A stretch of DNA of 64,000 nt from Mycoplasma suis str. Illinois (GTDB taxonomy: Bacteria; Bacillota_I; Bacilli_A; Mycoplasmatales; Mycoplasmoidaceae), in assembly GCF_000179035.2 (NCBI RefSeq), contig NC_015155.1:496001-560000 (forward strand). The letters run 5' to 3'. The stretch's first letter is position 1, and each line of letters starts with the position of its first letter. The notes beneath the pieces are model-generated. The model was not told the DNA's origin, made no database searches, and saw only the letters and a list, made by a program, of their open reading frames with translations. Below are positions 40,790 through 51,016 of this stretch, piece by piece. The translations under genes and the position numbers were made by a program.

Positions 40790-41313
40790 TTATATTCGAT
40801 TAAACCATTACTTCCCTTCTCTTGCTTTTGACAAATTTGATCTAATCCCTTAACTCCTTCAACTTTTTTCTTAGCTTCTTCTGTTAAACCTTCCAAAAAT
40901 TTTTGGAAGGAACTATTAGATTCATTTATTGTTTCACTAATTATTTGTTCTTGTCCTCTTATTCACAATTTGTATTCACCTCCTCCTGAATTAAATTGAT
41001 GAGATCAATTGGTATTGCATCCAACTTTAATTACTTCGTTTTCTAATTGCGTTTCATTATCTTTAGTTTTTTCTCGTCTTACACAAATTTTTTGAATATC
41101 TTGTTTTCCCTCTAGATTTCCAGAAGTCATCACCATTTCCCACATTATTTGTTCATCTTTTACTGTGATTTTGTTTTCTTCTTCATATCGTTTTTTATCT
41201 GGAGAAACTATTTGAGTATCAGTTCTAAATCAAGTGTTAATTCCATAACCACTTATAGAAAGTCCCCCTAAAGATCCCATCAAAGCTAGTATTGCAGCTG
41301 TTTTAGGAAACAT
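40780..41313 (-). CDS. Family B exported protein
   Basis: 177 aa. MFPKTAAILALMGSLGGLSI, then IMWEMVMTSGNLEGKQDIQK, ICVRREKT, VGCNTNWSHQFN, EYKLWIRGQEQIISETINES, QICQKQEKGSN, IEYKCR. It overlaps the downstream start by 10 bases. The first Trp box is W-E-M-V. Confidence 0.72.
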
Positions 41314-41396
41314 TATTGTTTTTTTCTAATACTTAATTATTTATGAAAAGGAGAATAAAAACTCCCTTTTTCACAAGAAGAATTAAATAATTTTTT

Positions 41397-41780
41397 CTAT
41401 CAACCTCTTCTTTTTTTAATAATTAAACCACTTCTACCTATTTCCACATCTCTAAATCTAAGTTTCTTTATATTTTCTTTGATCAATGTATCAAATAAAC
41501 TAACTCTTCCAGTCCTTAAACTTCTTACTCTCAATCTATCAAAACTAAAGTCTTCAAGATCTGGAGACTTTAAGTGAAAAATTGAACTTCTACTTCTAAA
41601 TAAGAAATTTCTTCTAAGGAAAAAAGGTCTTGAAGTGAGCCTCCTGAAATATGGAATTTCACTCCTTCTTTTTCATAACTTGCTATTTTTAACAAATTCA
41701 ATTATTGGTCTCGCGCAGATCTCTATCCTTATTCTTATAGATTCCTTTAAGAGGTGCCTGCGCAACTCACTTGAGTCCAT
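41397..41780 (-). CDS. Arg-rich hypothetical protein (127 aa)
   Basis: ATG at 41780, stop TAG, two UGA Trp. Extremely basic, with Arg about one residue in five: MDSSELRRHLLKESIRIRIE, YFRRLTSRPFFLRRNFLFRS, LRVRSLRTGRVSLF and IGRSGLIIKKRRGW. No export segment. Composition is unlike any neighbour. Could bind nucleic acid or be ribosome-associated, or could be a chance open frame in an otherwise unassigned stretch. I recognise no family. Confidence 0.45.
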
Positions 41781-41850
41781 TTCTTTAACCACGTTAATTT
41801 TTTAAGACTGCTCCTCCTTAAAAATTTATACTTCTTTGCCTTTTTTATGT

Positions 41851-42057
41851 TTATGAACTAGATGGTGGGACAAAATTTTCTCCAGCCAATCAAATTTCTA
41901 TATTTTTAGATCTTTTATTTTTTCTTAGTCTTCCAGATTTTCTAGGAAGTCTAATCTTCAAGAAAGATTGTTCTTTTTCTCCATTAAGTTTTGGAGAATT
42001 CAAAAAACAATTTCCTTTCAAATAAGTTATTCCGGTATTCTTAATCCCTCCGAACAT
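41851..42057 (-). CDS. Small basic hypothetical protein
   Basis: 68 aa, ATG start: MFGGIKNTGITYLKGNCFLN, SFLKIRLPRKSGRLRKNKRS, then IEIWLAGENFVPPSSS with a UGA Trp. No export segment. It shares the basic character of the gene at 41397 and lies beside it, so the two may belong together. Function unknown. Confidence 0.42.
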
Positions 42058-42110
42058 TCTCTACTTACTTAATGTTTTGAATTTCCAAAAAGGAATAAAT
42101 AAATATTACT

Positions 42111-42653
42111 TTAATCTTTCGGGCATGTAATTTCAACTCTCTTTTTAAAGAAATTTCCATCTTGCACTTCGCATACTCCCCTTAAATCTTGAACAGTTAC
42201 TGGTTGTTTCTGAATTTCGTTATCTTGTTCTGAAGCACTTTGATTTCTACCTAACTTAGTAGCTAAATCTTCTCCCAACAAAATCTCGTATTTCAACATT
42301 TCATTAATTGTTTCTTCACTTCTACCTCTTATTCACCATCTATCTTTTTCGTCTTTTTTATTTTTGTAATCCTTTATTAGCTTCTGAAACCAATTAGAGT
42401 CACAGAAACCTTTTGTTTCACATTCTTGAGGCTCTGATTGTAAATTTTTATCTCTCTTTTTCTTATTGACAATTTCTTCAGGAAGTTCACAAATTATTCT
42501 TTTCTCAGAACCTTCTTTATCTTTCAAAATTCATAAGGATTGTCAGGGAAATTCTTCCCTTTCAAATAAATAAGTTGAACCATAAAGACTACCTCCAAAT
42601 GTAGCTGCAGTGAAGAAAGTTAGAGTTACAACTTTCGCGACTTCCCCAGACAA
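42111..42653 (-). CDS. Family B exported protein
   Basis: 180 aa, TTG start. MSGEVAKVVTLTFFTAATFG, GSLYGSTYLFEREEFPWQSL, RIICELPEEIVNKK, CDSNWFQKLIKD, RWWIRGRSEETINEMLKYE, RGVCEVQDGNFFKKR, VEITCPKD. First of five tandem genes sharing G-S-L-Y-G-S-T and the F-F-x-R/K-R/K-x-E-I-T/V-C end. Confidence 0.74.
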
Positions 42654-42689
42654 AAGTTTTTAAATTATCTCCCCAGAAGTATTAATTTT

Positions 42690-43220
42690 TTAGCTTTCTA
42701 GACAAACTATTTCTATTTTTCTTCTAAAGAAAGTTCTGTCTGTTACAGAACAAAACTTTCTTAAATCTTCAATTTTTAAATCAGGCTGTTCTTCTTGGGA
42801 GGGGGGTTCATTTTTTCTTCCTAATTTTTCAGGTATTTTTTCTCCAGCTAAAGGTTCTCCCTTTAGCATTTCACTAATTGTTTTTTCATCCCTACCCCTT
42901 AATCATCAACCATCTTTTTTCTTTTCCTTGTTATTTTTTATGATTTCTTGGAATCAAGGGGAAGAATTACAATAACTTTCTATTTCTCTATTTGTTTCGG
43001 AATCTTTTTTCAATTTGCTCTTCCGAACAAAATCATTAGGAAGATTGCAAATTGTTCTTCAATTTTCATTATTTTCTGCTTGTTTTTCTTTATATATTCA
43101 TAAAGACTGTCAGGGAATTTCTTCCTCCTTGAACAATATTGTTGAACCATAAAGACTACCTCCGAATGTAACTAAAGTCAAGCAAGAAAGTGTCGCAATC
43201 TTTGCAGTTCCTATTGACAA
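42690..43220 (-). CDS. Family B exported protein
   Basis: 176 aa, TTG start. MSIGTAKIATLSCLTLVTFG, GSLYGSTILFKEEEIPWQSL; TICNLPNDFVRKS, YCNSSPWFQEIIK, DGWWLRGRDEKTISEMLKGE, LRKFCSVTDRTFFRRK, IEIVCLES. Intact. Confidence 0.74.
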
Positions 43221-43234
43221 ATTAATTTACAAAC

Positions 43235-43769
43235 CTATTCTCCTGAGCACATTATTTCAATTCTTCTATTAAAGAAACTTCTCTCCTTAACTTGACAAGC
43301 ACCCCTTAATTCTTCTACTGTTAAATCTTTTTCTAGAGATTTTCCTCCAGTAGTTTCTGTTCCATTCTCTTCACTTCTTTTTAATTTCTTAGATATTCCT
43401 GCTCCCCATAAAGGTTCGTGCTTCAACATATCATTAATTGTTTTTTCATCTCGTCCTTTTATTCATCATCTATCTTTTCCTTGCCCCTCATCTTTATGTT
43501 TTCTAAGAATTTCTTGAAATCATTGCGATTCACAAGGACCTTCAATTTCTTTTTTCTCTGAAGGTTCTTGTGTAACTTTTTTGATTGGATTACTTTCTGG
43601 TAATTCACAAATTACTTTTCTTCCGTTTGAATTATCCTTTAGTATTCAAATGGATTTTCAAGGAATATCTTCCTCCTTGAACAATATTGTGGATCCATAA
43701 AGACTACCTCCAAATGTAGTTAATGCAAAAAAATGTAAGTGCTGTAACTTTTACAGCACTTACTGCCAA
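43235..43769 (-). pseudogene. Family B gene, frameshifted at a T7 run in the export segment
   Basis: TTG start, MAVSAVKVTALTFF, then the frame is lost at ACA-T7-GCA (plus A7 near 43726-43732); T6 would give LTTFGGSLYGSTILFKEEDI and a complete family domain: VICELPESNPIKK, CESQWFQEILRK, RWWIKGRDEKTINDMLKHE, RGACQVKERSFFNRR, IEIMCSGE. 535 bp is one over 178 codons. The T-run could itself act as a switch, or be a sequencing error. Confidence 0.62.
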
Positions 43770-43829
43770 AAGTCCTTAATCCATTACTTTAATGTCTTTA
43801 TTTCTAGAAAAGGAATAACTTAGCCATAA

Positions 43830-44396
43830 TTACTTTTCTAAACAAGTTATTTCAACCCTTCTCTTATATCAAGTTCTTTCTTTTACTTCACAATTTTTCT
43901 TTAAAACTTCAACAGTTAGTTGAGGTTGAGTAGATTCATCCGACTGTGTCTGTCTTTCTGGCTTTGTTTCTTTTCCTAACTTTTTAGGAATTCCATCTCC
44001 CAATAAAGTTTCATGCTCCAACATTTTGTTAATTGTTTCTTCATCTCTACCCCTAATCCATCAGCCATCCCCTTGTATGTTTTTATTCTTCTCAATTATT
44101 TCTTGAAATCATTTTGAAAATTTGCAATTATTTTCTAAATCAAAAATATTTGGCTCTTGCCCAGAAACAAGATCTCTTTTAGATCTTCCTTTTGGATCTT
44201 TATTTTTAGTTAATGAATCTGGGAGTTCACAAACTTTTCTTCAATTTTGATCTGAGTTTTTTTCTTTATATATTCATAAAGATTGTCAAGGAATACTTTC
44301 TTCCTTAAAAATTTGTGTCGAGCCATAAAAACTTCCTCCTAATGTAGACAAAGTTAAACAAGTAAGGGCTGTAACTTTTACAGCCCCTCCAACCAA
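43830..44396 (-). CDS. Family B exported protein
   Basis: 188 aa, TTG start. MVGGAVKVTALTCLTLSTLG, GSFYGSTQIFKEESIPWQSL; KVCELPDSLTKN, NNCKFSKWFQEIIE, DGWWIRGRDEETINKMLEHE, KKNCEVKERTWYKRR, VEITCLEK. Intact. Confidence 0.74.
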
Positions 44397-44401
44397 AGTA
44401 T

Positions 44402-44983
44402 TTAGTCTTTCTTTTTAATACTTTGTTGATCTTCCAAGCAAGTTATTTCTATTTTTCTACTAAAGAAAGTTCTCTCCTTAACTTCGCAATATTTTCTTAA
44501 ATCTTCAACTTTTAAAGAAGGCTTTTCTTCAACATTTTTAGGTGGATTCTCAACTTTTCTTTCTAATTTTTCTGGTATCTTATCTCCCAGTAAAGGTTCA
44601 TTTTCCAACATTTTGTTAATTGTCTCTTCATCTCTACCCTTAATTCACCAACCATCTTTCTGCTTACTTTTGTTATCTTTTATGATTTTTTGAAATCAAT
44701 CAGAAAGATTGCAGTGATTTTCTGCTTCTGGACTACTAGGTTCTTGTTGTGATCCCTGTAAATCTCTTTTTACTTTTTTGCTAGATTTATTCTTTTTGGT
44801 CAATTCTTCAGGAAGTTCGCAAACTTCTTTTCAAGTTCCTGAATCTTCTTGTGAATCTTTGTAGATTCATAAAGATTGTCAGGGAATTTCTTCCTCCTTA
44901 AAAATTTGTGTTGATCCATAAATACCACTCCCAAAAGCTGCCAAAGAAAAACAAGTTAAAGCTGTAACTTTTATAGCTCCCAA
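44402..44983 (-). CDS. Family B exported protein
   Basis: 193 aa, TTG start. MGAIKVTALTCFSLAAFG, SGIYGSTQIFKEEEIPWQSL; EVCELPEELTKKNK, HCNLSDWFQKIIKD, DGWWIKGRDEETINKMLENE, LRKYCEVKERTFFSRK, IEITCLEDQQ and a Lys-rich tail. Last of the five-gene sub-cluster. Confidence 0.74.
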
Positions 44984-45055
44984 AAAATTAATTACTTATT
45001 TTTCTTTCAGAAAGAAATTAATTTAACTTTTTATTATATTTAGAAATTTCAATTC

Positions 45056-45075
45056 CTTCTCCCTAAAGGGAGAAG
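45056..45075. terminator. Hairpin CTTCTCCCT-AA-AGGGAGAAG
   Basis: Nine-base perfect stem, 22 bases past the stop of the gene at 45098 (minus). Similar hairpins at 45689-45706 and 49717-49733 follow other family B genes. Confidence 0.6.
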
Positions 45076-45097
45076 TAGAAAAAGAAACTTTATTTAA

Positions 45098-45613
45098 TTA
45101 AGTGGTTGCTTGAGGCTTTGAACATTTTATGTTTATTCAACTATCTTTATCTGTTTTTTCTTTGTAATCGCATTTTTCTTTTAAAACCTGAAGGGTTATT
45201 TTCTCAGAATCATCATTGGAATTATCACTAACTGAAGAATCTCCTCTTCTTTTATTGAAAAAATCTTCATAAAAAGTTTCAGTTCCTAATATTCCTAAAA
45301 CTGAGTCTTCACTTCTAGCTCTAACAATCCATTCTGCTTTGGAACTTTCTTTATTCTTCTTGAGATTTTGCGCTCAAGAAGTAAAACAATTTCTTGTGAT
45401 TTGCCCTCGTTCATCAATATTGTTTTTGACTCCTTCTTTTCTGTGAGAAATACTGCAAATGTTTTGTTGACCTTCTCCCAAAATTCAAACAGATTCTCAC
45501 TCTACATCATTTTCCTCTAGATAATTGTCAGTAAGTAATCTATTTAATTCGAAGCCTCCTCCTAGGGAGGCTAAGGAAATAATAGAAATAGTGATAGCCT
45601 TTAAAGCTCTCAA
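45098..45613 (-). CDS. Family B exported protein
   Basis: 171 aa, TTG start. MRALKAITISIISLASLGGG, FELNRLLTDNY; VEWESVWILGEGQQNICSIS, NCFTSWAQNLKK, AEWIVRARSEDSVLGILGTE, KEKCDYKEKTDKDSW, INIKCSKPQ. First of the 45-51 kb sub-group with the A-S-L-G-G-G-(Y/F) anchor end and W-E-S-V-W-I box. Confidence 0.74.
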
Positions 45614-45688
45614 AAAATTAATTAGCTAATCTGTTTTGCATTCAAAAACACAAATTTAACTTTCTATTATATTTTGGGAACTTAAATC

Positions 45689-45706
45689 CTTCTCCTTTCG
45701 GAGAAG
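45689..45706. terminator. Hairpin CTTCTCC-TTTC-GGAGAAG
   Basis: Seven-base perfect stem, 12 bases past the stop of the minus gene at 45718. Confidence 0.6.
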
Positions 45707-45717
45707 AATTAATTTAA

Positions 45718-46254
45718 CTAAGTCGTTGGATTTTTAGGACAGTTCAAAAATACTCAACCGTTTTTTTCTTTTTCATCTTTATATTCGCATTTTTGTTTCA
45801 AAAATTCAAGATTTATATCTATAGAATCTTTCTCTTGTCTTTGAGAGTCATTAACTCGATTAATTACTCCTTCGGGCTTTACTGTTCCACCCTCAAAAAC
45901 ACTTCCATCATAAATAGCTTCTGAAGCCAACATCTTTTTTATAAATTCATCATTTCTAGCTCTTACTTTTCATTCAGTTTTATCTCCTTCTTGACTTTTC
46001 TTTAAATTTTTTGCTCAAGAGGTAAAGCAATCACTAGCCACTTCACCTTTGCTTCCTATATTACTTTTCACTCCTTCTGTTGAGTGAGAAATACTGCAAA
46101 TATTTTCATTTCTATCTTTAACTATTCAGACAGACTCTCACTCAATACCTTTTTCAAAGTCACTTTCATCAGTTAGAAATCTATTTAGCTCAAAGCCTCC
46201 ACCAAGGGAAGCTAAGGAAATAATTGCTATAGTGAGAGTTTTTAAAGCTCCCAA
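45718..46254 (-). CDS. Family B exported protein
   Basis: 178 aa, TTG start. MGALKTLTIAIISLASLGGG, FELNRFLTDES; IEWESVWIVKDRNENICSIS, DCFTSWAKNLKKS, TEWKVRARNDEFIKKMLASE, KQKCEYKDEKEKNGW, VFLNCPKN. Sister of 45098. Confidence 0.74.
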
Positions 46255-46303
46255 AATTTAATTTTTCACTTAATTAAATTTTCTGTTTCGCCCCATAAAA
46301 AGC

Positions 46304-46828
46304 TTAGATACTTTCTAATTGTTTAGGTTCTTCTTTTGGACACTTAATAACAATTAAACCATTTTGTCTTACTTTCTCGTTGTAATGGCAGTGATTTTTG
46401 AAAACATCCACACTTAATCCATTGGAGAATTGTGGATATTTTTGACTATCTCTTAATTCACCAGCCAATATTTCTCCATTAACTAAATCTTCTATAGATT
46501 TTTGATCTTTGGCTCTAATAAATAATTCAGTTTTTAACTTACTGTTTTCCTTCGGAACATTTTTAGATCAGTAAGTTAGACATTCTTCTGAATATTTATC
46601 ATTTTTTGATTTATGATTTGTTAACTTATCTTTTTCTTCTTTTTGTTTTTTAGTTAATAATTTACAGATTCTCTCTTTACCTCCTTCTAGAATTCACACA
46701 GACTCTCAGTAAACATTCTCATCTTTCTCATATCTATTCGATAATCAAAAACTAATTCCATAGCCTCCACCAAGAGAGGCTACAGTGAAAAAAGTTATTG
46801 TTGAGGCTTTTAAAGCTAAAACTCCCAA
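46304..46828 (-). CDS. Family B exported protein
   Basis: 174 aa, TTG start. MGVLALKASTITFFTVASLG, GGYGISFWLSNRYEKDE; VYWESVWILEGGKERICKLL, ECLTYWSKNVPKE, TELFIRAKDQKSIEDLVNGE, KNHCHYNEKVRQNG, IVIKCPKEEP. The central Trp is replaced by Phe (L-F-I-R-A). Confidence 0.73.
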
Positions 46829-46842
46829 AACTTATATTTAAT

Positions 46843-47333
46843 TTATTTCTCTGAAGCTGCAGGACAACTTATAACTATTCAATCTTCGACTTTGTCTTCT
46901 CCAGTGATATCACATTTACTTCTCAATAATTCCAAATTTATCTTGGCACTCGAGTTTTCTTTTCTTAAATAGTTTTCTATATTTTCACTCAATTGGGGTT
47001 CATTTTCCAAAAATTCATTTAAAGAATTCTTTTCTTTACCTCTAATTCATCATTCAGAATTCAACTTATTTGATTTTTGGAAAGATTTTTAGATCAAGAT
47101 GTAAAGCAGGATCTTGTTGGGTGTCCATCCATTCCCAAATTAGTTCATTCTTTTTTATCGACATCCACTAAATTACATATTCTTTTATTACCTCCTTCTA
47201 GAATTCATACGGATTCTAAAGTTACTTTCTCTTCCTCTATATTTTGAGGAATTATTAATTTACTTAAACCATAGCCTCCTTCTAGGGAGGCTATAGTAAA
47301 AGTTGCTAGAGCAGCAACCTTTAAAGTTTTCAA
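46843..47333 (-). pseudogene. Family B gene, frameshifted at a 5-A run
   Basis: TTG start, MKTLKVAALATFTIASLEGG, YGLSKLIIPQN; LESVWILEGGNKRICNLVDV, SCFTSWSKNLSKN. The frame is then lost at TCC-A5-TC near 47076; one more A gives SNKLNSEWWIRGKEKNSLNE and the full end (SKCDITGEDKVEDW, IVISCPAASEK). 491 bp plus one is 164 codons. Confidence 0.62.
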
Positions 47334-47336
47334 GAT

Positions 47337-47852
47337 CTATGACTTCGTGGGTTCAGTCGGAGGATTCTTTGGACATTTAACTATTATTCAAGATCCTTCA
47401 ACATTTTCATTGAACTCACAGTTCTCTTCAAAAAAAGAAGTATTTTTATTTTCTTGCGAAAACTGTGGATACTTTTGAATGTCCGATAAATCATCTAATA
47501 ATACTTCTTGAGTTAATACTTCTTTAACTACTTTTTCTTTTTCTCCCCCTCTCACTCATCACTCAGTTTTTAATTTTTTGTCTTTTATTCTGAGATTTTC
47601 TGCTCAAGAAGTAAAGCAAGGACCTTTAGACTTAATTCCTTCTGTTCCATTTTCAAAATTGTTAATTTCTTGATTATCTTTGGTTTTTAGTCAGCACAAC
47701 TTTTCCTTTCCACCTTCCAATAATCAGACAGACTCTCACAAAACCTTTTCTTCTGGAACATAGTTTTTAAAAATTAATTTACTAAGTCCGTAGCCTCCCC
47801 CAAGAGAGGCTACAGTAAAAGCGCTTAGTAAAGAAACTTTAAGAGCTTTCAA
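47337..47852 (-). CDS. Family B exported protein
   Basis: 171 aa, TTG start. MKALKVSLLSAFTVASLGGG, YGLSKLIFKNYVPEEK; VLWESVWLLEGGKEKLCWLK, PCFTSWAENLRIK, TEWWVRGGEKEKVVKEVLTQ, EENCEFNENVEGSW, IIVKCPKNPPT. Intact. Confidence 0.74.
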
Positions 47853-47855
47853 TCT

Positions 47856-48347
47856 CTAATGAAACTTTTTGGGACAACTAACTATTACCCACTTGTTTCC
47901 TTCTTCATTCCTAAAGTCACATTGTTTCTTCAGGAAATCTATATTCAATCCACTTGAAAGTTCAGGATTTTGAGATTCTCACAAATCTCCCATGATAGGT
48001 TCTTGACCTATCATATTTTTTATATTGTCCTCGCTCCTAGCCCTTATTCACAATTCAGTTTTCGATTGACCTTCTTTTTTCGCAATATTTTGCGATCAAG
48101 AAGTTAAACAATTTCCTGAATCATCCCCTACTCTACCTAAACTTTCTTCCTTCTTAAGCCCTTCTTTTTCTTTTTCAGAAATTCTACAAACCTTCTGCCC
48201 ACCATCCCCCAAAATCCACACAAGCTCCCAAAATACCCTCTCCTCTGCAACATAACTGGGAAGTAACAGCTTACTTAATCCATAACCTCCACCACCTAGG
48301 GTGGTTATGGATATAAAAGTTAAAGCTGTAACTTTAACAGCCTTCAG
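47856..48347 (-). CDS. Family B exported protein, probable CTG start
   Basis: 163 aa. The family start motif x-K-A-V-K-V-T-A-L-T-F is preceded by CTG where relatives have TTG. VFWELVWILGDGGQKVCRIS, NCLTSWSQNIAKK, TELWIRARSEDNIKNMIGQE, KKQCDFRNEEGNKW, VIVSCPKKFH. Four Trp codons are TGG rather than UGA (around 48190-48240), an unusual density here, and local GC is higher. Confidence 0.7.
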
Positions 48348-48415
48348 AGTTAATCCAATCTATTAATGTCTCAAATTCCAAAAAAGGAATAATTTAAACA
48401 TTTTGGAATAAAGAA

Positions 48416-48955
48416 TTAAGGAGAAGGTGCTTGTGACTGTAATGTTTTGGAAAGCTCTTTAGGGCATCTAACTATTACTCAATTACCTTCTCCTTTATCT
48501 CTGAACTCACAATTATCTTTCAGGAATTGAATATCCTTATTATCTGCTTGAGAAAACTTAGGATATTTAGATTCTTCTAGTAGATCTCCCATTAAGGGTT
48601 CTCCAGCTATTAAATCTTTAATAGCTTCTTCACTTTCTCCTCTCATTATTCATTCAGTGTCTAACCTACTGTCTTTTTTAGAAACATTCTCAGATCATTT
48701 AGTTAAACACTCTCCACTATCCTGTTCACCTTTAATTACTTTTTGCTTAAGGGAAGATTCCCTTAAGCTTTTTTCTTCTTTAGTTAATAATCTACAAAAT
48801 CTTTTATTTCCCTTATCGAGAATCCATACAGATTCTCAATATACCTTTTCTTCTGGAACATAATTTTTAAGTACTAATTTACTTAGTCCATAGCCTCCAC
48901 CGAGGGAGGCTATAGAGAAAGTAGTAATTAAGGAAACAACTTTTAAAGTCTTCAA
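48416..48955 (-). CDS. Family B exported protein
   Basis: 179 aa, TTG start. MKTLKVVSLITTFSIASLGG, GYGLSKLVLKNYVPEEK; VYWESVWILDKGNKRFCRLL, ECLTKWSENVSKK, TEWIMRGESEEAIKDLIAGE, KDNCEFRDKGEGNW, VIVRCPKELS. Intact. Confidence 0.74.
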
Positions 48956-48962
48956 ATACTAA

Positions 48963-49598
48963 TTATTGTTGTTTAGAAGTTAAAGAAGAATTTTTTAGAC
49001 ATTTAACTGTTATTCAGTTATTTTCTTCTTTAACTTCACAATAATTCTTTAGTTTTTCAACATCTATAGATTTGGAGTTAGTGCTGGAAGAAGGAGTTGT
49101 TTCATTAGGTTTTGGGTTTGGAGAGGACTCTTTATCCATCTCTTCAATTAACTTTTCTAATCCAATGACATCACCTAAAGGTTCATTGGAAAGTAACTTA
49201 TTAAAGTTATCTTTCCCTTGACCTCTTATTCATAGTTCTGTTTGGTGTTGCTGCTTTGCAACACTATCAGAATCAGTAGTAATTCCTTCTACTGATTTAT
49301 TGATATCTGTAGAGCCAATAATATTATTGGCTCAATAAGTAGAACAAGAATTTAAAAACTCTTGTGAATTATGACTACTTATTACTTTTTGAATAAAAGA
49401 ACTTATATCTACTTCTTTTTCAGGTTTCTCTAGAAGTTGACATTGTTTGGAACCATTTTTACTGTTAACTCTAACAGTTTCTCAGAGTACTTTTTCTTCC
49501 TTGACATAATTGGGGAAAACAAATTTACTTAAACCATAGCCTCCACCTAGGGAGGCTATAGTTACTAAGGAAAGAGTTACAACTCTTAAAGTCTTCAA
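48963..49598 (-). CDS. Family B exported protein, longer linker
   Basis: 211 aa, TTG start. MKTLRVVTLSLVTIASLGGG, YGLSKFVFPNYVKEEK; VLWETVRVNSKNGSKQCQLL, SCSTYWANNIIGS, TELWIRGQGKDNFNKLLSNE, a Pro/Ser/Thr linker, NYCEVKEENNW, ITVKCLKN. First of five genes with L-W-E-T-V-R-V and S-C-S-T-Y/S-W. Confidence 0.74.
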
Positions 49599-49716
49599 AA
49601 ATTATTTATCTTATAAATTCAATAATTTAGTGAAGACTTTAAGGGGAAAAGTAAGTAAAAAAATTAGCTCACTCTATTTTATTAATGAAATAAATTAAAC
49701 TTTTTTCTTTCCCTAA

Positions 49717-49733
49717 CTCTCCCATAGGGAGAG
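49717..49733. terminator. Hairpin CTCTCCC-ATA-GGGAGAG
   Basis: Seven-base perfect stem, 22 bases past the stop of the minus gene at 49755, flanked by TTTTTTCTTT on plus. Confidence 0.55.
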
Positions 49734-49754
49734 GAAAAATCTTTAATTAGTTAT

Positions 49755-50267
49755 TTATGAAATATTTTTCTTGGGGCACTTTACAGTTATTCAATTATTT
49801 TGTGATGCTTCTTCAACATCACAAAATTGCTTTAAAGATTCTGTGGTGGCACTTCCATCAAAACTATCTAATCCCAAAATATCTCCAAGACTTTCATTAG
49901 TTAATAACTTCTGAAAGTCTTCCTTTCCCTTACCTCTTATTCATAACTCTTTTTTCTCTTTATCTTGTTCTTTATTCCTTGTATTTGATCCAATAACACT
50001 ATTGGATCAATAAGTAGAACAGGTCTTCTTGACTTTGTTATTTTTATCTCAATTCTTGATTATTTCCTCTAAGTTATCTCCTTCTTTTAGTTGTTCTAGA
50101 AATTCACATTTTCTAGAACCATCTGCACCCACTCTAACAGTTTCTCATAGTACTTTATCTTCCTCAATATAGTCGGGGAAGATAAAGTCTTTAGAAAAAT
50201 AACCTCCACCAGCAAAAACAATTAAGGAGGTTAAAGATAAAGAAGCTAACTTAATTGTTTTTGTGAT
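49755..50267 (-). CDS. Family B exported protein, ATC start inferred
   Basis: 170 aa. The reading frame opens directly after the upstream gene's stop and has no ATG, GTG or TTG before the anchor; ATC at 50267 aligns with the family start (x-T-K-T-I-K-L-A-S-L). GGGYFSKDFIFPDYIEEDK, VLWETVRVGADGSRKCEFLE, TCSTYWSNSVIGS, KELWIRGKGKEDFQKLLTNE, FCDVEEASQNNW, ITVKCPKK. Either a rare start or a silenced copy; it may depend on coupling to the upstream gene. Confidence 0.65.
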
Positions 50268-50279
50268 GTTCCTTTTTTT

Positions 50280-50840
50280 CTAATTCCTTTTAGTGACGGA
50301 AGGACATTTAACAATTACTCAATTAGTTTGTGATGTTCCATCAACATCACAAACTTTTTTCAAATCTTCTATTGTGTAATTAGAAGACTCACTAGAAGAA
50401 TCAGGAACACCTGATTCTTTTTGGTTACCTAAATCTTCTAGTACTTGGATTCCCTGATAGTTTTCTCCTATTAGTAACTTATTAATTATTTCTTGAGTTC
50501 TTCCTCTTATTCAGAACTCAAGAACTTGTAAGGATTCTTGAATATTATTTCCTATATCTTTTCCTACCAATCCATTAGATCAAGAAGTAATACAGATATC
50601 CTGAATTACTTCTTCAGGCTTTTTAGAAACTTGTTCTAATAGATTGGGTATATCTTCTTCCTTTTCTGGTTTTCGCAATAATTGACATCTTTTAGTTCCG
50701 TTATTGTGGACTCTAACAGTTTCTCATAGTACTTTATCTTCCCCAACATAATTGGGGAATATTACCTTACTTAGTCCATAACCTCCTCCAAGGGAGGCTA
50801 TTGTGAAGGTAGTTAAAGTAACAATTTTTAAAGTTTTCAA
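50280..50840 (-). CDS. Family B exported protein
   Basis: 186 aa, TTG start. MKTLKIVTLTTFTIASLGGG, YGLSKVIFPNYVGEDK; VLWETVRVHNNGTKRCQLLR, DICITSWSNGLVG, LEFWIRGRTQEIINKLLIGE, KKVCDVDGTSQTNW, VIVKCPSVTKRN. Twelve bases upstream of the ATC-start gene, in the same frame. Confidence 0.74.
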
Positions 50841-50916
50841 GTTATTGCAACAAAAAGATAAATCTTGAAAGCTTTAAAGAAAAAAGAAAGATATTAGTTT
50901 ATTTTTTAGTATTTAT

Positions 50917-50936
50917 TGGGTTTTCAGTTGAAAACC
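50917..50936. terminator. Hairpin GGGTTTTC-AGTT-GAAAACCC
   Basis: Eight-base perfect stem in the spacer between the genes at 51017 and 50840. Confidence 0.5.
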
Positions 50937-50958
50937 CTATTAATCAGAAACTAAATTT

Positions 50959-51004
50959 ATATTCTTTTGATTGCCCCAATATAGGTAATTAATCAAAAGA
51001 ATAT
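50959..51004. repeat. 14-bp inverted repeat ATATTCTTTTGATT ... AATCAAAAGAATAT
   Basis: Perfect 14-base arms separated by 18 bases (contains GCCCC), close to the stop of the gene at 51017. AT-rich; may be a second terminator or a regulator-binding inverted repeat. Confidence 0.5.
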
Positions 51005-51016
51005 TTATAGATATTC

